This document shows, in pieces, positions 55,252-64,000 of a DNA stretch of 64,000 nucleotides; positions within the stretch are counted from its first letter, which is position 1; every line of letters begins with the position of its first letter. The notes beneath the pieces were generated by a model. The model worked only from the letters and a program-made list of their open reading frames with translations, had not been told where the DNA came from and did not search any database. The translations under genes and the position numbers were made by a program. The DNA is taken from assembly GCA_902614835.1 (NCBI GenBank), contig CACMMU010000002.1, positions 48,456-112,455 on the forward strand, given 5' to 3'. This DNA comes from an uncultured Pelagibacteraceae bacterium. GTDB taxonomy: Bacteria > Pseudomonadota > Alphaproteobacteria > Pelagibacterales > Pelagibacteraceae.

Positions 55252-58200
55252 ATTCTTTACCTAGCTGAATATCAACTTGATCCATTCTTTTAGAATTTTT
55301 ACAGAGTAATAAATAAAAAACCGGAGTAGTAAATAAAGTTAGAAAGGTACTAATCAGCATGCCACCAAATATCGTACAGCCTACAGCCAATCTTATCCCT
55401 TCCCCAGCACCTGGACCTATATTACCAACTATGAGCGGAATCATAGCGATAAGGGTTGATAAACTTGTCATCATAATTGGTCTAAATCTTCTTAAACAAG
55501 ATTCGACTATGGCATTTTCTACGCTTTTACCTTTCACTCTTAGCTGATTTGCCCAATCCACTATTAAAATACTATTTTTTGTTGCAATTCCAATAAGAAC
55601 TATCAAAGCAATTTGTGAAAAAATATTAATAGTACTATTAAACAAAAGAATAAATATTAGCCCCCCAAGAGCTGCCAAGGGTACCGTTAGCATTACTACA
55701 AAGGGTTGTCTCCAAGCATTAAATGTACCTGCCATTACTAAATAAGCACTAACCAAAGCTAAAGCAAAAATAACTAATAATTCACTTGAAGCTTCCTTTA
55801 AGTCTAATGATTTACCTTTGTAAAAAATTCCTGCAGTCGGGGCTTTATCATCTATAGTTTTTTCTATGAAATTTAAAGCTTCATTTAATGTATACCCGCC
55901 GACCAATCTTGCAGTAAGGGTTACAGACTTAGATCTTTGATAACGGGTTAATAATTTTGGCGAACCTTTCTCTTCAAAACTTACCACATTGGCCAGAGAA
56001 ATTAATTTACCTGTAGTCTCAGATCTTACAAAAACTTTGGTTAAACTTGTTGTTTTTCTTCTATCCTTAAGGTCAGCTTGTAAAATTATCGGATATTCTT
56101 TTCCATCCTCATTAAGCGTTGTTACAGTTTTACCTGAAAAAAGTGTTTCAATTGATTTACCAATAGCTTGAATTGATAAACCTAAATCTTTGGCTTTATT
56201 TTCATCTATTACTAATTGCACTTCTGGCTTATTTTTAGAATAGTCAGACGTAATATCTGCCAACCCTTTATTTTTTCTTAATTCTTTCATCACAGAATTT
56301 TGCCATTTGTACAAACTATCATAATTAGGACCAGTCATAGTCACTACAACTGGCTTTTGATAATTACTTACCCGAACCGAATTTGGGGTTAGTGGAAATG
56401 CCATAGTTCCTGGCACTGTTACTATTTTTCCTATGGCTTTCCTAACAATTTTTTGTGCACTATCTTTTCTATCACTCCAATTATCGAGTAATGCTATAAT
56501 TATAAAGCTATTATATGATTGGGATGATCTACCAAATCCTGGTACTCTCATAATTAATTTTTGATAAGGTTCTTTTTCATCTTGTAAAAGTGGTAATAAC
56601 CTTTTCTCAACTTTTTCGGCTTTATCGACCGTGTATTCAAACGAAGACGATTCATCAGTTTTCCCAAAAACCAAATAAACACCTCTGTCCGGGTCTCTTT
56701 CTAATAGAGTTTTTGGAGTAATTTTGAACAGTAATGTTGCAAATGCTACCACAAAAACCATGAACCAAATTATAACTTTAGGTTTTTTGATCCAATAATT
56801 TAAAGTCTCAAAGTAAAAATTTCCAAAAGAGTCAAATAATCTCTCAAATTTTAAGACTATTTTTGATTTCGATTTTTTTTTGTTAAGCAGTTTTGAGCCT
56901 AGCATTGGGGCAATTGATAAAGCTGTGAAAGTACTAATTACAATTGTTATTGATAATGTAATAGCCATTTCTCTAAATAAGGTACCACTGATTCCTCCAA
57001 TAAATAATAAAGGAGCAAATGTTGCTAAGAGAATAATGCTAGTAGATATAATAGCAAATATTACATTTCTTGAACCTGTCGCTGCTGCAGCAAGTGGAGT
57101 ATCACCTTGTTCAACACGATGATAAATTGACTCTGTCATTACCACGCTATCATCCGTAACAATTGCTACACTAAGAATGACAGCAAGTAATGTAAAAACA
57201 TTTATTGTAAGGCCAAAAATCCATAATCCTAGGCAAGCGCCTATCAAACTTACCGGGAGCGTAACCGCAGGGACAATAGTTGCTCTTATATTACCCAAAA
57301 ATAGATAAATAATTCCAACAACCAAGATTAAAGCTAAAATAATAGATTGATAACACATTTGAATAGCCTCTTTAATATACGTTGCTCTATCAAAGCTAAC
57401 AGATAACTTAAGTCCATCTGGCAATGTTCTATTTACTTCTTTAATTTTTTTTCTAACATTTTTTGAGAGCGTTACTGTGCTCTCATTCGTACGTGCATAA
57501 ATTCCAATCCCAACTGTATTTTCGTTTAATGCATCTGGGCTTTGAGTTTTAAAAAGTGTTTTTTCTGAAACCGGGCCATATTTGATTTCACCCAGATCAC
57601 CTAAGGTGATAGTTTTTCCTTTAATTTTTTTTATTGGTAATTTTTTAATAGAACTGATGTCATTATAAGTTTTACCAAGATCTAGTGTTAAATCCACATT
57701 ATTTGCTTCAATAGTACCGGCTGGCACGGCAACATTATTTTTTCTAATAGAGCTTTCAACTTCTCTTATGTCTAAATCGTTAGCACTAAGTTTGACTGGA
57801 TTTAAATAAGCTCTTACCGCTTTTTCATTAATCCCTCCAATAATTACTCTTCCTGTACCGGGAACGGAACTAAATGCATCAACCAAATTTCTTTTTACGT
57901 AGTCACCTATGTCTAAGGAGTTCCACGAAGTACTGCTGACTGATAACCACATGCTGGTAGAAAACCCTGCTGAAGCTTTTCTTACCTCTGGTGCTTTACT
58001 GTCTTCAGGCAAGTTATCGATAATTCTAGCTATTCTTTCTCTAATATCATTTGCTGCATCATCTATATTTATACTCGTTAAAAATTCAATTTTAATAGTG
58101 CTTCTACCTATTTCAGATAAAGTATCAATTGATTTAATACCCTCGGCACCCCCAATTGCTAGTTCAATTGGCTCAGATATTTCAGATGCTATTATCGTTG

Positions 58201-58372
58201 GGCTTGCCCCAGTATATTTAGTTGAGATAACAACTTCTGGTGGCTGTAAATTTTTTGGAAGTTCCCTAGTGCTAAGTTCAAAAAAAGTGTAAAGACCAAA
58301 AATAACAATCAAAAGAGAAAACACCGCACTTAAAACTGGTCTCTTAATATTTAACAAACAAAAATTATGCAT
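55241..58372 (-). CDS. RND efflux transporter permease (AcrB/HAE1 family)
   Basis: 1043 aa, NIKRPVLSAVFSLLIVIFGLYTFFELSTRELP; duplicated TM blocks and RND signatures. Confidence 0.96.
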   Translation of the reverse strand: MHNFCLLNIKRPVLSAVFSLLIVIFGLYTFFELSTRELPKNLQPPEVVISTKYTGASPTIIASEISEPIELAIGGAEGIKSIDTLSEIGRSTIKIEFLTSINIDDAANDIRERIARIIDNLPEDSKAPEVRKASAGFSTSMWLSVSSTSWNSLDIGDYVKRNLVDAFSSVPGTGRVIIGGINEKAVRAYLNPVKLSANDLDIREVESSIRKNNVAVPAGTIEANNVDLTLDLGKTYNDISSIKKLPIKKIKGKTITLGDLGEIKYGPVSEKTLFKTQSPDALNENTVGIGIYARTNESTVTLSKNVRKKIKEVNRTLPDGLKLSVSFDRATYIKEAIQMCYQSIILALILVVGIIYLFLGNIRATIVPAVTLPVSLIGACLGLWIFGLTINVFTLLAVILSVAIVTDDSVVMTESIYHRVEQGDTPLAAAATGSRNVIFAIISTSIILLATFAPLLFIGGISGTLFREMAITLSITIVISTFTALSIAPMLGSKLLNKKKSKSKIVLKFERLFDSFGNFYFETLNYWIKKPKVIIWFMVFVVAFATLLFKITPKTLLERDPDRGVYLVFGKTDESSSFEYTVDKAEKVEKRLLPLLQDEKEPYQKLIMRVPGFGRSSQSYNSFIIIALLDNWSDRKDSAQKIVRKAIGKIVTVPGTMAFPLTPNSVRVSNYQKPVVVTMTGPNYDSLYKWQNSVMKELRKNKGLADITSDYSKNKPEVQLVIDENKAKDLGLSIQAIGKSIETLFSGKTVTTLNEDGKEYPIILQADLKDRRKTTSLTKVFVRSETTGKLISLANVVSFEEKGSPKLLTRYQRSKSVTLTARLVGGYTLNEALNFIEKTIDDKAPTAGIFYKGKSLDLKEASSELLVIFALALVSAYLVMAGTFNAWRQPFVVMLTVPLAALGGLIFILLFNSTINIFSQIALIVLIGIATKNSILIVDWANQLRVKGKSVENAIVESCLRRFRPIMMTSLSTLIAMIPLIVGNIGPGAGEGIRLAVGCTIFGGMLISTFLTLFTTPVFYLLLCKNSKRMDQVDIQLGKEFSK

Positions 58373-58373
58373 A

Positions 58374-59258
58374 TTATTTTCTAATAGGCCTAACCATCAT
58401 CCCATCAGCCAATCTTGTTAAGCCTTCTTTAACAATCTTGTCGTTTGCGTTTAATCCATCTGTAATTTCCAAATTTCCGCCCTTCCTTATTCCAGTTTTT
58501 ACCTCTGTCTTCTGGATTTGGTTGTTGTCTAGAATTTTATAAACAAATTTTTTATCGTCTTCAAAAATGATACTTGTATCTGCAGCTGATAGAGCCTGTT
58601 TTTCATCATAAAGCAATTCAATGTCCAACAATGAGCCTGGAAGAATTTCTAGATCTTTATTGTCTATTTGGGCTCTGGCTAAAATACTTCTTGTTTGGGC
58701 GTCGACCCTAGATGCATGAGAAATTACTGTGCCCGAATATAATTTATTTTTATATGCTAAAAATTCTGCATTAACTTTTAATCCCTTTTTCAAAATACTG
58801 GCAAAAACCTCAGGAATTTGTAAGTCACAAAGAATTTTTTTGGAGTCATCAAGTGTAACTATCATAGAGTCGGTCCCCAATATGGAAGAACTGATACCTC
58901 GAGTGCCAATCGTGCCAGAAAAAGGAGCAGTAATAATTTTATTTTGAAGTTTTGCAACAATATCTCCTTTTTTAACTGACTTAAATTTTACAGGTTCCAA
59001 AAGTTCATTTTTATTAATTTTAAAAGAGGTAGTTTTACTACTCAATGCTGTACAATAACTCTCAATAGTTTGGCTAAATTTTTTTTGTACAACTATTTCT
59101 ACAATCACACCTGGTGGAGGTCGCTTACCAAATTTTTTTTTAAAATAAACACCCATCGCAGTTCGTCCACCTATTATGGTCGCGACTATTATGAAGAATA
59201 TTATAATTCCAATAGTTACTTTTTTAGATCTTTTCATTTTTTTCCATATTCTGACCAA
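58374..59258 (-). CDS. RND efflux membrane-fusion (adaptor) protein
   Basis: Single N-terminal TM; KKGDIVAKLQNKIITAPFSGTIGTRGISS; adjacent to the permease. Confidence 0.92.
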   Translation of the reverse strand: MVRIWKKMKRSKKVTIGIIIFFIIVATIIGGRTAMGVYFKKKFGKRPPPGVIVEIVVQKKFSQTIESYCTALSSKTTSFKINKNELLEPVKFKSVKKGDIVAKLQNKIITAPFSGTIGTRGISSSILGTDSMIVTLDDSKKILCDLQIPEVFASILKKGLKVNAEFLAYKNKLYSGTVISHASRVDAQTRSILARAQIDNKDLEILPGSLLDIELLYDEKQALSAADTSIIFEDDKKFVYKILDNNQIQKTEVKTGIRKGGNLEITDGLNANDKIVKEGLTRLADGMMVRPIRK

Positions 59259-60043
59259 GAGCCGTCATAAACCACAGCATTCTTACCACTTATAATAGAA
59301 TATGCCATACCTAAAACACAAGCTGTCATGCCTGAACCACATGTAAAAACAATTGGCTTAGAAACATCTACGCCATTTTTATCAAAAATAACATTTAATT
59401 CATCTTTAGTCTTAAAAGTATTTGTTTCAGGATTAATACATTCCTTAAAAGGAATATTTTTTGAACCTACAATGCAACCTTTTTTCAATCCAGGACGGGG
59501 TTCATCTACTTTTCCTTCAAATCGTTCACGACTTCTGGCATCAACTGTTTGAAAAGAAAGAGTTTTTATGTTTTCATCGATTTGACTTTTATTTTTAATC
59601 AACTCAGTATTTTCATTTACATTGTATTTGTTTTTAGGATTTAATTTATATACTTCATTGCTAGTAGGTCTATTTTCTTTTAACCACTTTTTCATACCTC
59701 CGTCTAAAACAGAAACTTTTTTATGACCAAAATATTTTAAAACGAACCATAATCTACATGAACTATATGTATCGCTATAATCATAAACAATAATGTGATC
59801 TTCATTTTGAATTCCAAATGACCAAAGCATTTTTCTCCAATAATCAGAGTTACTCATCATATGAGGGAAAGGCGAGTCCTTATCACTATGTTCATCAACA
59901 TCCCAAAACATAGCTCCCTTAATATGTTTTTCCCTATACTCTTTTTTTGCATCTCTTCTTGAAGATGGCATGTGCCAGCTCGCATCAAATATTTTTACAC
60001 TATCTAAATTTTTTTCAAGCCATTCTGTGGTCACTAAATTCAT
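59234..60043 (-). CDS. sseA: 3-mercaptopyruvate/thiosulfate sulfurtransferase
   Basis: Two rhodanese domains; catalytic VFTCGSGMTACVLG. Confidence 0.95.
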   Translation of the reverse strand: MNLVTTEWLEKNLDSVKIFDASWHMPSSRRDAKKEYREKHIKGAMFWDVDEHSDKDSPFPHMMSNSDYWRKMLWSFGIQNEDHIIVYDYSDTYSSCRLWFVLKYFGHKKVSVLDGGMKKWLKENRPTSNEVYKLNPKNKYNVNENTELIKNKSQIDENIKTLSFQTVDARSRERFEGKVDEPRPGLKKGCIVGSKNIPFKECINPETNTFKTKDELNVIFDKNGVDVSKPIVFTCGSGMTACVLGMAYSIISGKNAVVYDGSWSEYGKK

Positions 60044-60492
60044 ATGATGCTTTTCTTTTTTAAATAATATTGATGGTAATCTTCTGCAGCTTGATACAGT
60101 TTTTCTTTTGAAATATTAGTTACTATTTTTCCCTTAAATTTTTCATTGAATTCAGACTTAATTTTTTCTGCTACTTTTTTCTGATCTTCATCCTTGTAAA
60201 AAATTTCTGATCTATATTGAGTTCCAATATCTGGTCCCTGTCTATTTAACTGTGTAGGGTCATGTATTTTAAAAAAAATTCTCACAAGTTCTTCGTATGA
60301 AACTATATTTTCATCAAATTCTACCTTTATGGTTTCTGCATGGTTCGTGGAACCAGAGCAAACTTTTTCATATGTTGTATTTGGGTCGTCACCCCCACAA
60401 TAACCAACCTCGGCTTTTTTTACTCCATCAATTTTTTCAAACTCTAATTGTGGGCCCCAAAAACATCCTAGGGAAAAATAAGCAGTTTTCAT
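60040..60492 (-). CDS. msrA: Peptide-methionine (S)-S-oxide reductase MsrA
   Basis: SLGCFWGPQLEFEKIDGVKKAEVGYCGGD; THAETIKVEFD; YHQYYL. Confidence 0.95.
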   Translation of the reverse strand: MKTAYFSLGCFWGPQLEFEKIDGVKKAEVGYCGGDDPNTTYEKVCSGSTNHAETIKVEFDENIVSYEELVRIFFKIHDPTQLNRQGPDIGTQYRSEIFYKDEDQKKVAEKIKSEFNEKFKGKIVTNISKEKLYQAAEDYHQYYLKKKSII

Positions 60493-60539
60493 TGTTTTAA
60501 AATTCTAATATGTTATTTCAATTAATTAAAGGTGGTAAA

Positions 60540-61424
60540 ATGCTCACAAAATCTCAATTAGCTATTCTTTACATGGTAGCAAGTGTCGCTTGCTTCAGTG
60601 TCATGGATATAATTGTGAAATATTTAAAGGATGCTCCATTTGGCCAAGTGCTTTTCATGCGTTTTTTCTTTGGAATGGTACCTATTTTTTTATTAATTCC
60701 TAAAGAAAAAATGTTTACTTTTTATAAAACAAATAGACCCGGTCTCCATGCTTGGCGAGCATCTTGGGGAGCAATAGCAATCATTGCGTTGTTTATAGGC
60801 CTTAGGAATGTCGAGCTAGCAGACTGTATTTCTTTAACTTTTCTTGGCCCAGTTTTTGTAACTATTTTATCCGCACTTTTTCTTGGAGAACAAATAAGAA
60901 TGAAAAGAATATCAGCAATCATTCTTGGAATAATCGGTGGTTTAATAATTATTAAACCAACTTTTGAAGAATTTAACTATTTTTACTTTATGCCATTAAT
61001 TTTTGCTTTTGGTTTTGCTCAGGTTGCTTTATCAATTAAATCTCTCTCCAAAACTGAACCAAATTATTTAATAGCTTTTTATTTTTCCCTTTTATCAATG
61101 TTAATTGGGCTAGCTACTATAGTTAATGGTTGGATTTGGCCAACTTTATACGAGGCAATTTTGTTTATAGTATTAGGATTGGCGGGTGGATACGCCAACA
61201 TCCTTCTTACACAGTCATTAAGGATGGCAGACACAGGATTAGTAACGCCGATAAAATATCTATCATTAGTTTTTGCAGCAACAGCAGGTTACTTTATATT
61301 TGGAGAGTCACTTAAGACTACAACTATAATTGGTGCTCTATTTATCGTTGTTGGCACATACATAATATTTAGAAGAGAAGTAACTTTGAAAAAACAAGTT
61401 GTTCCCCCAAGATATGAAACCTAA
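60540..61424 (+). CDS. DMT/EamA-family transporter (supplied ORF starts at 60510; 60540 Met preferred)
   Basis: Ten-TM EamA pattern: GQVLFMRFFFGMVPIFLLIP, ALFLGEQIRMKRISAIILGIIGGLIIIKP. Confidence 0.9.
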   Translation: MLTKSQLAILYMVASVACFSVMDIIVKYLKDAPFGQVLFMRFFFGMVPIFLLIPKEKMFTFYKTNRPGLHAWRASWGAIAIIALFIGLRNVELADCISLTFLGPVFVTILSALFLGEQIRMKRISAIILGIIGGLIIIKPTFEEFNYFYFMPLIFAFGFAQVALSIKSLSKTEPNYLIAFYFSLLSMLIGLATIVNGWIWPTLYEAILFIVLGLAGGYANILLTQSLRMADTGLVTPIKYLSLVFAATAGYFIFGESLKTTTIIGALFIVVGTYIIFRREVTLKKQVVPPRYET

Positions 61425-62031
61425 GTGGTGGGAAAAAGGAAAGAGATATCTTGCTAAGCGGGATAAAGTAATGCGTAAACTTCTTGTGGCATATAAAGGC
61501 CACTTAACTACAAGAAAGAATTTCTTTTACTCGCTTAGTAGGTCGATAATTTCCCAACAAATATCTGTTTCTGCAGCAGATTCTGTTTTTTCAAAGTTTG
61601 AAAAAAAATGTAAAGGTAAAATTAAACCAAAGATTGTGTCAAAGTTATCAATATCGGATTTGAGAAAATGTGGCCTGAGTAGAATGAAAGCTAAAGGCAT
61701 TAAAAGTTTAGCAAAAAAAATTTTAGACAAATCATTCGATCCTAAATTGATAAAAAATATGTCAGACGAAGATGCAATAAATTATTTGTCCTCCCTTAAA
61801 CAAATAGGAAGATGGTCGAGCGAAATGGTGCTAATATTCTTTTACAATAGACCTAATATTTGGCCAGTACAGGACATAGGCATGTTAAGGGCTATTTCAA
61901 ATAATTATAAAAAGAAATATTTACCACCAAATTTTTTTGTTAAAAAACTTCAAAAAAGATTTTCACCATTCTGTACTTTAGCTGTAATGGCTTTGTGGTA
62001 TTCGGTAGATAATGAGCCAGTGCAATATTAA
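61399..62031 (+). CDS. alkA: DNA-3-methyladenine glycosylase II (HhH-GPD)
   Basis: FFYSLSRSIISQQISVSAADSVFSKFE; LKQIGRWSSEMVLIFFYNRPNIWPVQDIGMLRAI. Confidence 0.92.
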   Translation: MFPQDMKPKWWEKGKRYLAKRDKVMRKLLVAYKGHLTTRKNFFYSLSRSIISQQISVSAADSVFSKFEKKCKGKIKPKIVSKLSISDLRKCGLSRMKAKGIKSLAKKILDKSFDPKLIKNMSDEDAINYLSSLKQIGRWSSEMVLIFFYNRPNIWPVQDIGMLRAISNNYKKKYLPPNFFVKKLQKRFSPFCTLAVMALWYSVDNEPVQY

Positions 62032-62070
62032 ATTTATTTACATCTACTTTAAAATGATTTAATTTTTTTC

Positions 62071-62601
62071 ATGGGAAATAAACTACATATAAATTGGTCT
62101 ACTTATAATGAGCTTTGTGAAAAGCTAATTTTAAAAATTGCAAAGTCTGGATATGAAATTGATTTAATTATTGCAATAATGAGAGGAGGGGCGATTCCAG
62201 CCGACCTAGTTTCTCGTGTACTCAAAAAGGATACAGCTTATCTTTGTGCAAAGTCTTATTCGGGTGAAAAAACAGAAGATATTCAGAACAAGGAAATTGT
62301 ATTTTCCAGAGAGATCGCCACAACCGTAAAAAATATGAAGGGCAACCTTCTATTAATCGATGATTTACTTGATAGCTCCAGAACAATGAAAGAAGCAGTT
62401 AAATTTTTGAAAAACTACCCTCCATTAAAGGGAAAAATTAAAAATATTAAAACAGCAGCGATTTGGAGAAAACCAAAAGCAATAAATTTTCCATGTGATT
62501 ATGTGGTTGAGGATCTCAAAGAAGACCGATGGATAGTACAACCTTTTGAGGAAGCAGAGTCACTAACAATTGAAGATTTAAAGAAAAAGTTAGAAAAATA
62601 A
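62071..62601 (+). CDS. Purine phosphoribosyltransferase
   Basis: IAIMRGGAIPADLVSRVL; PRPP motif LLLIDDLLDSSRTM. Confidence 0.9.
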   Translation: MGNKLHINWSTYNELCEKLILKIAKSGYEIDLIIAIMRGGAIPADLVSRVLKKDTAYLCAKSYSGEKTEDIQNKEIVFSREIATTVKNMKGNLLLIDDLLDSSRTMKEAVKFLKNYPPLKGKIKNIKTAAIWRKPKAINFPCDYVVEDLKEDRWIVQPFEEAESLTIEDLKKKLEK

Positions 62602-62629
62602 GGGTCAGATTATCTACCCAACCCTTATT
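62597..62629. terminator. Putative bidirectional terminator between convergent genes
   Basis: AATAAGGGT (62597-62605) / ACCCTTATT (62621-62629) inverted repeat between the PRT and NCS2 permease stops. Confidence 0.55.
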
Positions 62630-62638
62630 CTAATATAT

Positions 62639-64000
62639 TTAAGCTAAGAAGCTAAGCACTGAAAGGATCGCAACAATCCATATAGCACCACTTGTTTTAG
62701 CCGCTTGTCCAGTAAGTATTCTTACTAACGCGTACGTTATGAAAGCTAATGCAATCCCATTTGCGATTGAATAGGTGAGAGGCATCGCTATCATAGCCAC
62801 TATTGCAGCAGAACTTTCACTTATATCATCCCAAGAAATATCAGTAATATTCCTAACAAAAAGAATAGCCACGTACAATAATGCAGCTCCATCCACTTCT
62901 TTTGGAAGAGATGTCGCCAGTGGTGCAAATCCTAAACATAACAAGAATGCAATACCTACTACTATAGAGACGAAACCTGTTCTACCGCCTGCTTTGATAC
63001 CCGCGCCGCTCTCAACATACGATGTAACTGTACTTGTCCCCATCATCGAGCCTGCCACGGTTCCTACAGAGTCTGCCACTAAAGGTCCTTCAATATTTTC
63101 AACCTCTCCTTTTTTATTTACTCTTCCACAAACATTTGCTGCAGATGTCAATGTTCCCATTGTGTCAAACAGGTCGATGAAGAAAAGTGTAAAAATAACA
63201 GTTAAGCCAGCTCCAGAAAATACTCTTGGAGTAAAGCCATCAAAGGCTGCCATGAAATATCCCAATGATGGAGGCATAGATAAAATTCCGTTAAATCTTG
63301 CTAACGAGTTACCCCCTTCAATTGTAGATCCAGTGAAGCCCCAAATAGGTAACCAGGCTATAAAAGAAAATAAAATCAGACTTAGTAATATGTTTCCTTT
63401 AACTTTATATTTTTCTAAAACAACCATAGTAACGAATGCTAAACCACCAAGAATTAAAAGCGGGTTTGTCATATCACCTATAGTGACCAGCGTAACGGGG
63501 TGATCAACGCTCAAACCCATTATCTCGAAGCCAATAATTGCTAAAAATAAACCGATACCTGCGCCTATCCCAAGTTTTAAACTTCTAGGAATAGCGTTGA
63601 TTAAATATTTTCTAATCGGAGTGAGACTTACTGCAAGAAAAAGTATCCCGCTTAAAAGGACCAAAGCAAGCGCCTCAGCAGGCGAATATTTCATACCGCC
63701 CATTACTCCGAACGCCACGAAGGCGTTAATACCCATACCGGGAGCCAAGCCGATCGGAAAAGTTTTTCCAACAAATCCCATTATAAAGCATGCTATCGCA
63801 CTGGCTAAAATTGTAGCTGTATAAACAAATTCAAACGACATGAAACCTTTGCTTTCACCAGCAAACTCACCTGAAAGTATAAAGGGGTTCAAAAACATTA
63901 TGTACCCCATAGTTGCGAACGTCGTGAATCCAGCAACGATTTCAGTTCTCATATTAGTCTTATATTTTTTAAACTCAAAAGTTTTAGATAAATATTTTTC
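62639..64000 (-). CDS. NCS2-family purine permease (AzgA/adenine-guanine-hypoxanthine type), 5' end truncated by the window
   Basis: VRTEIVAGFTTFATMGYIMFLNPFIL-type N-terminus; IDLFDTMGTLTSAANVCG; the frame stays open upstream of 63952 to the window end (EKYLSKTFEFKKYKTN-MRTEI). Confidence 0.93.
   Translation of the reverse strand, partial: EKYLSKTFEFKKYKTNMRTEIVAGFTTFATMGYIMFLNPFILSGEFAGESKGFMSFEFVYTATILASAIACFIMGFVGKTFPIGLAPGMGINAFVAFGVMGGMKYSPAEALALVLLSGILFLAVSLTPIRKYLINAIPRSLKLGIGAGIGLFLAIIGFEIMGLSVDHPVTLVTIGDMTNPLLILGGLAFVTMVVLEKYKVKGNILLSLILFSFIAWLPIWGFTGSTIEGGNSLARFNGILSMPPSLGYFMAAFDGFTPRVFSGAGLTVIFTLFFIDLFDTMGTLTSAANVCGRVNKKGEVENIEGPLVADSVGTVAGSMMGTSTVTSYVESGAGIKAGGRTGFVSIVVGIAFLLCLGFAPLATSLPKEVDGAALLYVAILFVRNITDISWDDISESSAAIVAMIAMPLTYSIANGIALAFITYALVRILTGQAAKTSGAIWIVAILSVLSFLA

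Noticed and set aside
55241-59258. RND permease and adaptor as a novel export system
   Set aside because: Both proteins match ordinary HAE1-type RND permease and MFP families; the missing outer-membrane channel is commonly encoded elsewhere.
62775-63503. 242-aa plus-strand ORF antisense to the NCS2 permease
   Set aside because: Typical shadow ORF opposite a hydrophobic membrane protein; no domain features.

Overview
The window is an AT-rich, densely packed chromosomal segment of a streamlined alphaproteobacterium. Gene content and order look SAR11/Pelagibacterales-like, but taxonomy is inferred, not proven. About 58 protein-coding genes are supported, nearly all housekeeping. They include maeB; murJ-trpS-nfu; tsaB-fur-miaB-phoH-ybeY-lnt-metK; nusA-infB-rbfA-rpsO-pnp; fabI-fabB-fabA / irr-katG; coaBC-ubiB-ubiE; rpsT / dnaA-dnaN-gyrB; regB / a four-gene polyamine operon / regA; bioY and an orphan ABC ATPase; polA; chvI-chvG-ahcY-tsaE-amgK-murU; gpmA; an RND efflux pair; and a purine-salvage pair. 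I recognised no tRNA, rRNA, CRISPR array, transposon or prophage.

The observations most worth checking are: (1) a near-consensus Irr/ICE operator (TTTAGAATTATTATAAA) over the putative katG -10 element, next to an irr gene whose product has no cysteine; (2) a compact polyamine operon carrying a deoxyhypusine-synthase homolog with the catalytic-lysine motif, located between regB and regA; (3) repeats and a long inverted repeat in the rpsT-dnaA gap, a candidate origin or dnaA control region; (4) a terminator-like hairpin 24 nt upstream of nusA where rimP is normally found; (5) a maeB frameshift at an A10 tract; (6) an internally compacted TsaB; and (7) several genes missing from otherwise conserved neighbourhoods. 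I did not find a clearly novel multi-gene defence or mobile system.
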